64,000 nucleotides of DNA, taken from Petrolisthes cinctipes. Taxonomy: Eukaryota > Arthropoda > Malacostraca > Decapoda > Porcellanidae. Positions within the stretch are counted from its first letter, which is position 1, and each line of letters starts with the position of its first letter. A model generated the notes under the pieces. That model searched no databases. It was not told the origin of the DNA and saw nothing but the letters and a program-made list of their open reading frames with translations. The translations under genes and the position numbers were made by a program. Location: assembly GCA_033782935.1 (NCBI GenBank), contig JAWQEG010001440.1, positions 1 to 64,000 of the forward strand. The letters run 5' to 3'. Shown piece by piece: positions 31,401 through 46,130 of this stretch.

Positions 31401-33105
31401 AATCGATATTTTGGGTGGCCAAAGTCGATATATGCATGCATCTTCTGTACCCGTTTATATCTCAAATTCAGGCTCAAAACACCCGAAAAATCGATATTTT
31501 TGGGTCCCAGAAGCGATCTGTACATGCCCACTCCGTGTTAGAGTATTTTAAAAATACATGCCCAAAACATGCTTAAAATCGATATTTTAGCTCCACATAG
31601 TCGATATGTGCATGCATCTTCTGTTACCGTTTATATCTCAAATTCTTGCTCAAATCACTAGAAAATTCAATATTTTTGGGTCCCAGAAGCGATCTGTACA
31701 TGCCTACTCCATGTTAGAGTACTTTCAAAATACAGGCCCAAAACATGCTGAAATCGATATTTTAGGTGCCCAAAGTCGATATGTGCATGCATCTTCTGTA
31801 CCCGATTATATCTCAAATTCAGGCTCAAAATACCCAAAAATTCGATATTTTTGGGTCCCAGAAGCAATCTGTACCTGCCTTTTCCGTGTTAGAGTATTTT
31901 TTAAAATATAGGCCCAAAACATGCTGAAAATCGATATTTTAGGTGCCCAAAGTCAATATGTGTATGCATCTTCTGTACCCGTTTATATCCCAAATTCAGG
32001 CTCAAAACACCCGAAAATTCGATATTTTGGGGTCCCAGAAGCGATCTGTATATGCCTACTCCGTGTTAGAGTATTTTCAAAATACATGCCCAAAACATGC
32101 TGAAAATCGATATTTTAGCTTCACATAGTCGATATGTGCATGCATCTTCTGTACCCGTTTATATCTCAAATTCAGGGTCAAAACACCCTAAAATTCAATA
32201 TTTTTGGGTCCCAGATGCGATCTGTACATGCCTACTTCGTGTTAGAGTACTTTCAAAATACAGGCCATAAAACATGCTGAAAATCGATATTTTAGGTGCC
32301 CAAAGTCGATATGTGCATGCATCTTCTGTACTCGATTTTATCTCAAATTCAGGCTCAAAATACCCAAAAATTCGATATTTTTGGGTCCCAGAAGCGATCT
32401 GTACATGCCTATTCCTTGTTAGAGTATTTTCAAAATAGATGCCCAAAACATGCTGAAAATCAATATTTGAGGTGCCCAAAGTCAATATGTGTATGCATCT
32501 TCTGTACCCGTTTATATCCCAAATTCAGGCTCAATAGATCCGAAATTTCGATATTATTGAGTCCCAGAAGAGATCTGTACATGTCTACTCAGTGCCAGAA
32601 TGTTTTCAAATTATAGGCCTAAAACATGCTAAAATTCAATATTTTAGGTGTCCAAAGTCGATATGTGCATACATCTTTTGTACCCGTTTATATCCCAAAT
32701 TCAGGCTCTAACATCCGAAAATTCAATATTTTTGGGTCCCAGAAGCCACCTGTACATGCCTACTCCTTCTTAGAATGTTTTCAAGATAAAGACCCAAAAC
32801 ATGCTCAAAATCGATATATTAGGTGCAAAAAGTCGATATGTGCCTGCATCTTCAGTACCCGTTCATATCTCAAATTCAGGCTCAAAACACCCGAAAATTC
32901 AATATTTTTGTGTCCCAGAAGTGATCTGTACATACCTACTTCGTGTTAGAGTATTTTCAAAATAGATGCCTAAAACATGCTTAAAATCGATATTTTGGGT
33001 GGCCAAAGTCGATATATGCATGCATCTTCTGTACCCGTTTATATCTCAAATTCAGGCTCAAAACACCCGAAAAATCGATATTTTTGGGTCCCAGAAGCGA
33101 TCTGT
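28465..33105 (+). repeat. 9-mer higher-order repeat, almost three copies of 1584 bp
   Basis: Copies begin at about 28465, 30049 and 31633 with an exact 1584-bp (9 x 176) offset. The third copy is cut short at about 33105. A few private differences distinguish the copies, such as TTTTGAGATCCC at 30442 where the others read TTTTGGGGTCCC, and a GGCATT change near 31317. Confidence 0.9.
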
Positions 33106-33499
33106 ATATGCCTACTCTTTGCTAGAATGTTTTATAAAATAAAGACCCAAAACATGCTCAAAATCGATATTTTAGGTGCTAAAAGTCGATATGTGCATGC
33201 ATCTTCAGTACCCGATTATATCTCAAATTCAGGCTCAAAACAACCGAAAATTCGATATTTTTGGGTCCCAGAAGCGATCTGTACACGCCTACTCTTTGCT
33301 ATAATGTTTTATAAAATACAGACCCAAAACATGCTCAAAATCGATATTTTAGGTGTTAAAAGTCGATATGTGAATGCATCTTCTGTACTCGATTTTATCT
33401 CAAATTCAGGCTCAAAATACCCAAAAATTCGATATTTTTGGGTCCCAGAAGCAATCTGTACCTGCCTATTCCGTGTTAGAGTATTTTTTTAAAAATAGG

Positions 33500-36400
33500 C
33501 CCAAAACATGCTGAAAATCGATATTTTAGGTGCCCAAAGTCAATATGTGTATGCATCTTCTGTACCCGTTTATATCCCAAATTCAGGCTCAAAACACCCG
33601 AAAATTCGATATTTTTGGGTCCCAGAAGCGATCTGTATATGCCTACTCCGTGTTAGAGTATTTTCAAAATACATGCCCAAAACATGCTGAAAATCGATAT
33701 TTTAGCTTCACATAGTCGATATGTGCATGCATCTTCTGTACCCGTTTATATCTCAAATTCAGGCTCAAAACACCCTAAAATTCAATATTTTTGGGTCCCA
33801 GATGCGATCTGTACATGCCTACTTCGTGTTAGAGTACTTTCAAAATACAGGCAATAAAACATGCTTAAAATCGATATTTTAGGTGCCCAAAGTCGATATG
33901 TGCATGCATCTTCTGTACTCGATTATATCTCAAATTCAGGCTCAAAATACCCAAAAATTCGATATTTTTGTGTCCCAGAAGCGATCTGTACATGCCTATT
34001 CCTTGTTAGAGTATATTCAAAATACATGCCCAAAACATGCTGAAAATCAATATTTGAGGTGCACAAAGTCAATATGTGCATACATCTTTTGTACCCGTTT
34101 ATATCCCAAATTCAGGCTCTAACACCCGAAAATTCAATATTTTTGGGTCCCAGAAGCGACCTGTACATGCCTACTCAGTGATAGAATATTTTCAAAATAT
34201 TGGCCCAAAACATACTAAAAATCGATATTTGGGGTGCCCAAAGTCGATATGTGCATGTATCTTCTCTACCCGTTTATATCTCAAATTCAGGCTTAAAACA
34301 CCCGAAAATTAGATATTTTTGTGTCCCAGAAGCCATCTGTACATGCCTACTCCTTCTTAAAATGTTTTCAAGAGAGAGACCCAAATCATGCTCAAAATCG
34401 ATATATTAGGTGCAAAAAGTCGATATGTGCCTGCATCTTCAGTACCCGTTTAAATCTCAAATTCAGGCTCAAAACACCCGAAAATTCAATATTTTTGTGT
34501 CCCAAAAGCGATCTGTACATGTCTACTTCGTGTTAGAGTATTTTCTAAATAGATGCCTAAAACATGCTTAAAATCGATATTTTGGGTGCCCAAAGTCGAT
34601 ATGTGCATGCATTTTCTGTACCCGTTGATATCTCAAATTCAGGCTCAAAACACCCGAAAAATCGATATTTTTGGGTCCCAGAAGCGATCTGTACATGCCT
34701 ACTCTTTGCTAGAATGTTTTTTAAAATACAGACCCAAAACATGCTCAAAATCGATATTTTAGGTGCTAAAAGACGATATGTGCATGCATCTTCAGTACCC
34801 GATTATATCTCAAATTCAGGCTCAAAACAACCGAAAATTCGATATTTTTGGGTCCCAGAAGCGATCTGTACATGCCTACTCTGTGTTAGAGTATTTTCAA
34901 AATACATGCACAAAACTTGCTGAAAATCGATATTTTAGTTTCACATAGTCGATATGTGCATGCATCTTCTGTACCCGTTTATATCTCAAATACAGGCTCA
35001 AATCACCCGAAAATTTAATATTTTTGGGTCCCAGAAGCGATCTGAACATGCCTACTCCGTGTTAGAGTACTTTCAAAATACAGGCCCAAAACATGCTGAA
35101 AATTGATATTTTAGGTGCCCAAAGTCGATATGTGCATGCATCTTCTGTACCCATTTATATCTCAAATTCAGGCTCAAAACACCCGAAAATTCGATAATTT
35201 TGGGTCCCAGAAGCGATCTGTACATGCCTACTCCGTGTTAGAGTATTTTCAAAATACATGCCCAAAACATGCTCAAAATCGATATTTTATCTGCCCATAG
35301 TCGATATGTGCATGCATCTTCTGTACCCGTTTATATCTCAAATTCAGGCTCAGAACACCCGAAAATTCGATATTTTTGGGTCCCAGAAGCGATCTGTACA
35401 TGCCTACTCTTTGTTAGAATGTCTTCAAAATACAGACTTAAATCATGCTCAAAATCGTTATTTTAGGTGCAAAAAGTCGATATGTGCATGCATTTTCATT
35501 ACCCGTTTATATCTCAAATGCAAGCTCAAAACACCCAAAAATTCGATAATTTTGGGTCCCAGAAGCGATCTGTACATGCCTACTCATTGCTAGAATTCTT
35601 TCAAAATACAGGCCCAAAACATGCTGAAAATCGATATTTTAGGTGCCAAAAGTCGATATGTGCATGCATCTTCTGTACTCGTTTATATCTCAAATTCAGG
35701 CTCAAAACAACGGAAAATTCAATTTTTTTGGGTTCCAGAAGCGATCTGTACATGCCTACTCAGAGCTAGAAAGTTTTCAAAATATAGGCTCAAAACATGC
35801 TAAGAATCTATAATTTAGGTGTCCAAAGTCGGTATGTGCATGCATCTTCTGTACCCGTATATATCTCAAATTCAGGCTCAAAACACCCGAAAATTCGATA
35901 TTTTTGGGTCCCAGATGCGATCTGTACATGCCTACTTCGTGTTAGAGTACTTTCAAAATACAGGCCATAAAACAAGCTGAAAATCGATATTTTAGGTGCC
36001 CAAAGTCGATATGTGCATGCATCTTCTGTACCCGTTTATATCCCAAATTCAGGCTCAAAACACCCGAAAATTCGATATTTTGGGGTCCCAGAAGCGATCT
36101 GTATATGCCTACTCCGTGTTAGAGTATTTTCAAAATACATGCCCAAAACATGCTGAAAATCGATATTTTAGCTTCACATAGTCGATATGTGCATGCATCT
36201 TCTGTACCCGTTTATATCTCAAATTCAGGCTCAAAACACCCTAAAATTCAATATTTTTGGGTCCCAGATGCGATCTGTACATGCCTACTTCGTGTTAGAG
36301 TACTTTCAAAATACAGGCAATAAAACATGCTTAAAATCGATATTTTAGGTGCCCAAAGTCGATATGTGCATGCATCTTCTGTACTCGATTATATCTCAAA

Positions 36401-37920
36401 TTCAGGCTCAAAATACCCAAAAATTCGATATTTTTGTGTCCCAGAAGCGATCTGTACATGCCTATTTCTTGTTAGAGTATATTCAAAATACATGCCCAAA
36501 ACATGCTGAAAATCAATATTTGAGGTGCACAAAGTCAATATGTGCATACATCTTTTGTACCCGTTTATATCCCAAATTCAGTCTCTAACACCCGAAAATT
36601 CAATATTTTTGGGTCCCAGAAGCGACCTGTACATGCCTACTCAGTGATAGAATATTTTCAAAATATTGGCCCAAAACATACTAAAAATCGATATTTGGGG
36701 TGCCCAAAGTCGATATGTGCATGTATCTTCTCTACCCGTTTATATCTCAAATTCAGGCTTAAAACACCCGAAAATTAGATATTTTTGTGTCCCAGAAGCC
36801 ATCTGTACATGCCTACTCCTTCTTAAAATGTTTTCAAGAGAGAGACCCAAATCATGCTCAAAATCGATATATTAGGTGCAAAAAGTCGATATGTGCCTGC
36901 ATCTTCAGTACCCGTTTAAATCTCAAATTCAGGCTCAAAACACCCGAAAATTCAATATTTTTGTGTCCCAAAAGCGATCTGTACATGTCTACTTCGTGTT
37001 AGAGTATTTTCTAAATAGATGCCTAAAACATGCTTAAAATCGATATTTTGGGTGCCCAAAGTCGATATGTGCATGCATTTTCTGTACCCGTTGATATCTC
37101 AAATTCAGGCTCAAAACACCCGAAAAATCGATATTTTTGGGTCCCAGAAGCGATCTGTACATGCCTACTCTTTGCTAGAATGTTTTTTAAAATACAGACC
37201 CAAGACATGCTCAAAATCGATATTTTAGGTGCTAAAAGACGATATGTGCATGCATCTTCAGTACCCGATTATATCTCAAATTCAGGCTCAAAACAACCGA
37301 AAATTCGATATTTTTGGGTCCCAGAAGCGATCTGTACATGCCTACTCTGTGTTAGAGTATTTTCAAAATACATGCACAAAACTTGCTGAAAATCGATATT
37401 TTAGTTTCACATAGTCGATATGTGCATGCATCTTCTGTACCCGTTTATATCTCAAATACAGGCTCAAATCACCCGAAAATTTAATATTTTTGGGTCCCAG
37501 AAGCGATCTGAACATGCCTACTCCGTGTTAGAGTACTTTCAAAATACAGGCCCAAAACATGCTGAAAATTGATATTTTAGGTGCCCAAAGTCGATATGTG
37601 CATGCATCTTCTGTACCCATTTATATCTCAAATTCAGGCTCAAAACACCCGAAAATTCGATAATTTTGGGTCCCAGAAGCGATCTGTACATGCCTACTCC
37701 GTGTTAGAGTATTTTCAAAATACATGCCCAAAACATGCTGAAAATCGATATTTTATCTGCCCATAGTCGATATGTGCATGCATCTTCTGTACCCGTTTAT
37801 ATCTCAAATTCAGGCTCAAAACACCCGAAAATTCGATATTTTTGGGTCCCAGAAGCGATCTGTACATGCCTACTCTTTGTTAGAATGTCTTCAAAATACA
37901 GACTTAAATCATGCTCAAAA
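33500..37920 (+). repeat. 14-mer higher-order repeat, two copies of about 2466 bp
   Basis: Matching landmarks at 33883/36349, 34200/36666, 34553/37019, 34763/37229 and 35115/37581 give a constant 2466-bp offset. The second copy departs at about 37920, skipping one monomer relative to the first. Confidence 0.87.
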
Positions 37921-38108
37921 TCGATATTTTAGGTGCCAAAAGTCGATATGTGCATGCATCTTCTGTACTCGTTTATATCTCAAATTCAGGCTCAAAACAA
38001 CGGAAAATTCAATTTTTTTGGGTTCCAGAAGCGATCTGTACATGCCTACTCAGAGCTAGAAAGTTTTCAAAATATAGGCTCAAAACATGCTAAGAATCTA
38101 TAATTTAG

Positions 38109-41100
38109 GTGTCCAAAGTCGGTATGTGCATGCATCTTCTGTACCCGTATATATCTCAAATTCAGGCTCAAAACACCCAAAAATTCGATATTTTTGTTTC
38201 CCAGAAGCGATCCGTACATGCCTACTTAGTGTTAGAGTATTTTCAAAATAGATGCCCAAAACATGCACAAAATCGATATTTTAGGTGCCCAAAGTCGATA
38301 TGTGCATGCATCTTCTGTACCCGATTATATCTCAAATTCAGGCTCAAAACACCCGAAAATTCGATATTTTTGGGTCCCAGATGCGATCTGTACATGCCTA
38401 CTTCGTGTTAGAGTACTTTCAAAATACAGGCCATAAAACAAGCTGAAAATCGATATTTTAGGTGCCCAAAGTCGATATGTGCATGCATCTTCTGTACCCG
38501 TTTATATCTCAAATTCAGGCTCAAAACACCCGAAAATTCGATATTTTTGGGTCCCAGAAGCGATCTGTACATGCCTACTCCATGTTAGAGTACTTTCAAA
38601 ATACAGGCCCAAAACATGCTGAAATCGATATTTTAGGTGCCCAAAGTCGATATGTGCATGCATCTTCTGTACCCGATTATATCTCAAATTCAGGCTCAAA
38701 ATACCCAAAAATTCGATATTTTTGGTCCCAGAAGCAATCTGTACCTGCCTATTCCGTGTTAGAGTATTTTTTAAAATATAGGCCCAAAACATGCTGAAAA
38801 TCGATATTTTAGGTGCCCAAAGTCAATATGTGTATGCATCTTCTGTACCCGTTTATATCCCAAATTCAGGCTCAAAACACCCGAAAATTCGATATTTTGG
38901 GGTCCCAGAAGCGATCTGTATATGCCTACTCCGTGTTAGAGTATTTTCAAAATACATGCCCAAAACATGCTGAAAATCGATATTTTAGCTTCACATAGTC
39001 GATATGTGCATGCATCTTCTGTACCCGTTTATATCTCAAATTCAGGCTCAAAATACCCTAAAATTCAATATTTTTGGGTCCCAGATGCGATCTGTACATG
39101 CCTACTTCGTGTTAGAGTACTTTCAAAATACAGGCCATAAAACATGCTGAAAATCGATATTTTAGGTGCCCAAAGTCGATATGTGCATGCATCTTCTGTA
39201 CTCGATTTTATCTCAAATTCAGGCTCAAAATACCCAAAAATTCGATATTTTTGGGTCCCAGAAGCAATCTGTACATGCCTATTCCTTGTTAGAGTATTTT
39301 CAAAATAGATGCCCAAAACATGCTGAAAATCAATATTTGAGGTGCCCAAAGTCAATATGTGTATGCATCTTCTGTACCCGTTTATATCCCAAATTCAGGC
39401 TCAATAGATCCGAAATTTCGATATTATTGAGTCCCAGAAGAGATCTGTACATGTCTACTCAGTGCCAGAATGTTTTCAAATTATAGGCCTAAAACATGCT
39501 AAAATTCAATATTTTAGGTGTCCAAAGTCGATATGTGCATACATCTTTTGTACCCGTTTATATCCCAAATTCAGGCTCTAACATCCGAAAATTCAATATT
39601 TTTGGGTCCCAGAAGCCACCTGTACATGTCTACTCCTTCTTAGAATGTTTTCAAGATAGAGACCCAAAACATGCTCAAAATCGATATATTAGGTGCAAAA
39701 AGTCGATATGTGCCTGCATCTTCAGTACCCGTTCATATCTCAAATTCAGGCTCAAAACACCCGAAAATTCAATATTTTTGTGTCCCTGAAGTGATCTGTA
39801 CATACCTACTTCGTGTTAGAGTATTTTCAAAATAGATGCCTAAAACATGCTTAAAATCGATATTTTGGGTGGACAAAGTCGATATAGGCATGCATCTTCT
39901 TTACCCGTTTATATCTCAAATTCAGGCTCAAAACACCCGAAAAATCGATATTTTTGGGTCCCAGAAGCGATCTGTACATGCCTACTCTTTGCTAGAATGT
40001 TTTATAAAATACAGACCCAAAACATGCTCAAAATCGATATTTTGGTGCTAAAAGTCGATATGTGCATGCATCTTCAGTACCCGATTATATCTCAAATTAA
40101 GGCTCAAAACAACCGAAAATTCGAAATTTTTGGGTCCCAGAAGCAATCTGTACATGCCCACACCGTGTTAGAGTATTTTCAAAATACATGCCCAAAACAT
40201 GCTGAAAATCGATATTTTAGTTTCACATAGTCGATATGTGCATGCATCTTCTGTACCCGTTTATATCTCAAATACAGGCTCAAATCACCAGAAAATTCAA
40301 AATTTTTGGGTCCCAAAAGCCATCTGTACATGCCTACTCCGTGTTAGAGTACTTTCAAAATACAGGCAATAAAACATGCTGAAAATCGATATTTTAGGTG
40401 CCCAAAGTCGATATGTGCATGCATCTTCTGTTACCGTTTATATCTCAAATTCATGCTCAAATCCCCAGAAAATTCAATATTTTTGGGTCCCAGAAGCTAT
40501 CTGTACATGCCTACTCCGTGTTCGAGTACTTTCAAAATACAGGCCCAAAACATGCTGAAATCGATATTTTAGGTGCCCAAAGTCAATATGTGTATGCATC
40601 TTCTGTACCCGTTTATATCCCAAATTCAAGCTCAAAAGATCCGAAAATTCGGTATTTTTGGGTCCCAGAAGCGATCTGTACATGTCTACTCAGTGCCAGA
40701 ATGTTTTCAAAATATAGGCTTAAAACATGCCAAAATTCAATATTTTAGATGTCCAAAGTCAATATGTGCATACATCTTTTGTACCCGTTTATATCCCAAA
40801 TTCAGGCTCAAACACCCGAAAATTCAATATTTTTGTGTCCCAAAAGCGATCTGTACATGCCTACTTCGTGTTAGAGTATTTTCAAAATAGATACCTAAAA
40901 CATGCTTAAAATCGATATTTTGGGTGCCCAAAGTCGATATGTGCATGCTTCTTCTGTACCCGTTTATATCTCAAATTCAGGCTCAAAACACCCGAAAAAT
41001 CGATATTTTTGGGTCCCAGAAGCGATCTGTACATGCCTACTCTTTGCTAGAATGTTTTATAAAATACAGACCCAAAACATGCTCAAAATCGATATTTTAG

Positions 41101-44100
41101 GTGTTAAAAGTCGATATGTGCATGCATCTTCAGTACCCGATTATATCTCAAATTCAGGCTCAAAACAACCGAAAATTCGATATTTTTGGGTCCCAGAAGC
41201 GATCTGTACATGCCTACTCCGTGTTAGAGTATTTTCAAAATACATGCCCAAAACATGCTGAAAATCGATATTTTAGCTTCACATAGTCGATATGTGCATG
41301 CATCTTCTGTACCCGTTTATTTCTCAAATACAGGCTCAAATCACCCGAAAATTCAATATTTTTTGATCCCAGAAGCGATCTGAACATGCTTACTCTGTGT
41401 TAGAGTACTTTCAAAATACAGGCCCAAAACATGCTGTAAATTGATATTTTAGGTGCCCAAAGTCGATATGTGCATGCATCTTCTGTACCCGATTATATCT
41501 CAAATTCAGGCTCAAAATACCCAAAAATTCGATATTTTTGGGTTCCAGAAGCAATCTGTACCTGCCTATTCCGTGTTAGAGTATTTTTTAAAATACAGGC
41601 CCAAAACATGCTCAAAATCGATATTTTAGGTGCCCAAAGTAAATATGTGTATGCATCTTCTGTACCCATTTATATCTCAAATTCAGGCTCAAAACACCCG
41701 AAAATTCGATATTTTTGGGTCCCAGAAGCGATCCGTACATGCCAACTCCGTATTAGAGTATTTTCAAAATACATGCCCAAAACATGCTGAAAATCGATAT
41801 TTTAGCTCCAAAAAGTCGATATGTGCATGCATCTTATGTTACCGTTTATATCTCAAATTCATGCTCAAATCACCAGAAAATTCAATATTTTTGGGTCCCA
41901 GAAGCGATCTGAACATGCTTACTCTGTGTTAGAGTACTTTCAAAATAAAGGCCCAAAACATGCTGAAATCGATAATTTATGTGCAAAAAGTCGATATGTG
42001 CAGGCATCTTCTGTACTCGATTATATCTCAAATTCAGTCTCAAAACACCCCAAAATTCAATATTTTTGTGTCCCAAAAGCGATCTGTACATGCCTACTTC
42101 GTGTTAGAGTATTTTCAAAATAGATGCCTAAAACATGCTTAAAATCGATATTTTGGGTGCCCAAAGTCGATATGTGCATGCATCTTCTGTACCCGTTTAT
42201 ATCTCAAATTCAGGCTCAAAACACCCGAAAAATCGATATTTTTAGGTCCCAGAAGCGATCTGTACATGCCTACTCTTTGCTAGAATGTTTTACAAAATAC
42301 ATGCACAAAACATGCTCAAAATCTATATTTTAGGTTCCCAAAGACAATATTTGTATGCATCTTCTTTACCCGTTTATATCCCAAATTCAGGCTGAAAACA
42401 CCCGAAAATTCGATATTTTTTTGTCCCAGAAGCGATCTGTACATGCCTACTCATTGCTAGAATACTTTCGAAATATAAGCCTAAAACATGCTAAAAATCG
42501 ATATTTTGGGTGCCCAAAGTCGATATCTACATGCATCTTCTGTACCCGTTTATATCTCAAATTGAGGCTCAAAACTCCTGAAAATTTGATTTTTTTGTGT
42601 CCCAGAAGCGATCTGTACATGCCTACTCCGAGTTAGAGTATTTTCAAAATACATGCCCAAAACATGCTGAAAATCGATATTTTATCTGCCCATAGTCGAT
42701 ATGTGCATGCATCTTCTGTACCCGTTTATATCTCAAATTCAGGCTCAAAACACCCGAAAATTCGATATTTTTGGGTCCCAGAAGCGATCTGTACATGCCT
42801 ACTCTTTGTTAGAATGTCTTCAAAATACAGACTTAAATCATGCTCAAAATCGTTATTTTAGGTGCAAAAAGTCGATATGTGCATGCATTTTCATTACCCG
42901 TTTATATCTCAAATGCAGGCTCAAAACACCCAAAAATTCGATATTTTTTGGGTCCCTGAAGCGATCTGTACATGTCTACTCAGTGTTAGAATGTTTTCAA
43001 AATATAGGCTCAAAACATGCTAAAAATCGATATTTTAGGTGTCCAAAGTCGATATGTGCATGCATGTTCTGTACCCGTTTATATCTCAAATTTAATATTA
43101 AAACACCCGAAAATTCGATATTTTTGGGTTCCAGAAGCAATCTGTATATGCCTACTCTGTTTTTGAGTATTTTCAAAATTCATAGCCAAAACATGCTGAA
43201 AATCGATATTTTAGCTGCCAATAGTCGATATGTGCATGCATCTTCTGTACCCGTTTATATCTCAAATTCAGGCTCAAAACACCCGAAAATTCGATAATTT
43301 TGGGTCCCAGAAGCGATCTGTACATGCCTACTCATTGCTAGAATTCTTTCAAAATACATGCCCAAAACATGCTGAAAATCGATATTTTATCTGCCCTTAG
43401 TCGATATGTGTATGCATCTTCTGTACCCGTTTATATCTCAAATTCAGGCTCAAAACACCCGAAAACTCTATATTTTTGGGTCCCAGAAGAGATCTGTACA
43501 TGCCTACTCCGTGTTAGAGTACTTTCAAAATACAGGCCCAAAACATGCTGAAAATCGATGTTTTAGGTGCCAAAAGTCGATATGTGCATGCATCTTCTGT
43601 ACTCGTTTATATCTCAAATTCAGGCTCAAAACAACGGAAAATTCAATTTTTTTGGGTTCCAGAAGCGATCTGTACATGCCTACTCAGAGCTAGAAAGTTT
43701 TCAAAATATAGGCTCAAAACATGCTAAGAATCTATAATTTAGGTGTCCAAAGTAGGTATGTGCATTCATCTTCTGTACCCGTATATATCTCAAATTCAGG
43801 CTCAAAACACCCAAAAATTCGATATTTTTGTTTCCCAGAAGCGATCCGTGCATGCCTACTTAGTGTTAGAGTATTTTCAAAATAGATGCCCAAAACATGC
43901 TCAAAATCGATATTTTAGGTGCCCAAAGTCGATATGTGCATGCATCTTCTGTACCCGTTTATATCTCAAATTCAGGCTCAAAACACCCGAAAATTCGATG
44001 TTTTTGGGTCCCAGAAGCGATTTGTACATGCCTACTCCATGTTAGAGTACTTTCAAAATACAGGCCCAAAACATGCTGAAATCGATATTTTAGGTGCCCA

Positions 44101-46130
44101 AAGTCGATATGTGCATGCATCTTCTGTACCCGATTATATCTCAAATTCAGGCTCAAAATACCCAAAAATTCGATATTTTTGGTCCCAGAAGCAATCTGTA
44201 CCTGCCTATTCCGTGTTAGAGTATTTTTTAAAATATAGGCCCAAAACATGCTGAAAATCGATATTTTAGGTGCCCAAAGTCAATATGTGTATGCATCTTC
44301 TGTACCCGTTTATATCCCAAATTCAGGCTCAAAACACCCGAAAATTCGATATTTTGGGGTCCCAGAAGCGATCTGTATATGCCTACTCCGTGTTAGAGTA
44401 TTTTCAAAATACATGCCCAAAACATGCTGAAAATCGATATTTTAGCTTCACATAGTCGATATGTGCATGCATCTTCTGTACCCGTTTATATCTCAAATTC
44501 AGGCTCAAAACACCCTAAAATTCAATATTTTTGGGTCCCAGAAGCGATCTGTACATGCCTATTCCTTGTTAGAGTATTTTCAAAATAGATGCCCAAAACA
44601 TGCTGAAAATCAATATTTGAAGTGCCCAAAGTCAATATGTGTATGTATCTTCTGTACCCGTTTATATCCCAAATTCAGGCTCAATAGATCCGAAATTTCG
44701 ATATTATTGAGTCCCAGAAGAGATCTGTATATGTCTACTCAGTGCCAGAATGTTTTCAAATTATAGGCCTAAAACATGCTAAAATTCAATATTTTAGGTG
44801 TCCAAAGTCGATATGTGCATACATCTTTTGTACCCGTTTATATCCCAAATTCAGGCTCTAACATCCGAAAATTCAATATTTTTGGGTCCCAGAAGCCACC
44901 TGTACATGCCTACTCCTTCTTAGAATGTTTTCAAGATAGAGACCCAAAACATGCTCAAAATCGATATATTAGGTGCAAAAAGTCGATATGTGCCTGCATC
45001 TTCAGTACCCGTTCATATCTCAAATTCAGGCTCAAAACACCCGAAAATTCAATATTTTTGTGTCCCAGAAGTGATCTGTACATACCTACTTCGTGTTAGA
45101 GTATTTTCAAAATATATGCCTAAAACATGCTTAAAATCGATATTTTGGGTGGCCAAAGTCGATATATGCATGCATCTTCTGTACCCGTTTATATCTCAAA
45201 TTCAGGCTCAAAACACCCGAAAAATCGATATTTTTGGGTCCCAGAAGCGATCTGTACATGCCTACTCTTTGCTAGAATGTTTTATAAAAAACAGACCCAA
45301 AACATGCTCAAAATCGATATTTTAGGTGCTAAAAGTCGATATGTGCATGCATCTTCAGTACCCGATTATATCTCAAATTCAGGCTCAAAACAACCGAAAA
45401 TTCGATATTTTTGGGTCCCAGAAGCAATCTGTACATGCACACACCGTGTTAGAGTATTTTCAAAATACATGCCCAAAACATGCTGAAAATCGATATTTTA
45501 GTTTCACATAGTCGATATGTGCATGCATCTTCTGTACCCGTTTATATCTCAAATACAGGCTCAAATCACCAGAAAATTCAAAATTTTTGGGTCCCAGAAG
45601 CCATCTGTACATGCCTACTCCGTGTTAGAGTACTTTCAAAATACAGGCAATAAAACATGCTGAAAATCGATATTTTAGGTGCCCAAATTCGATATGTGCA
45701 TGCATCTTCTGTTACCGTTTATATCTCAAATTCATGCTCAAATCACCAGAAAATTCAATATTTTTGGGTCCCAGAAGCTATCTGTACATGCCTACTCCGT
45801 GTTCGAGTACTTTCAAAATACAGGCCCAAAACATGCTGAAATCGATATTTTAGGTGCCCAAAGTCAATATGTGTATGCATCTTCTGTACCCGTTTATATC
45901 CCAAATTCAAGCTCAAAAGATCCGAAAATTCGGTATTTTTGGGTCCCAGAAGCGATCTGTACATGTCTACTCAGTGCCAGAATGTTTTCAAAATATAGGC
46001 TTAAAACATGCTAAAATTCAATATTTTAGGTGTCCAAAGTCAATATGTGCATACATCTTTTGTACCCGTTTATATCCCAAATTCAGGCTCTAACACCCGA
46101 AAATTCAATATTTTTGTGTCCCAAAAGCGA
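38109..46130 (+). repeat. Long-range duplication at about 5280-5634 bp (30-32 monomers)
   Basis: 38109 pairs with 43743 (5634 bp), 38502 with 43959 (5457 bp), and 39496, 40376 and 40573 with 44776, 45657 and 45854 (5280-5281 bp). The stepwise offsets are explained by losing one monomer at a time in the second copy. Between the copies, 42355-42636 matches 23877-24158 and 27211-27492 of the 19-mer block, so sequence types are shared across almost 20 kb. Confidence 0.75.
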
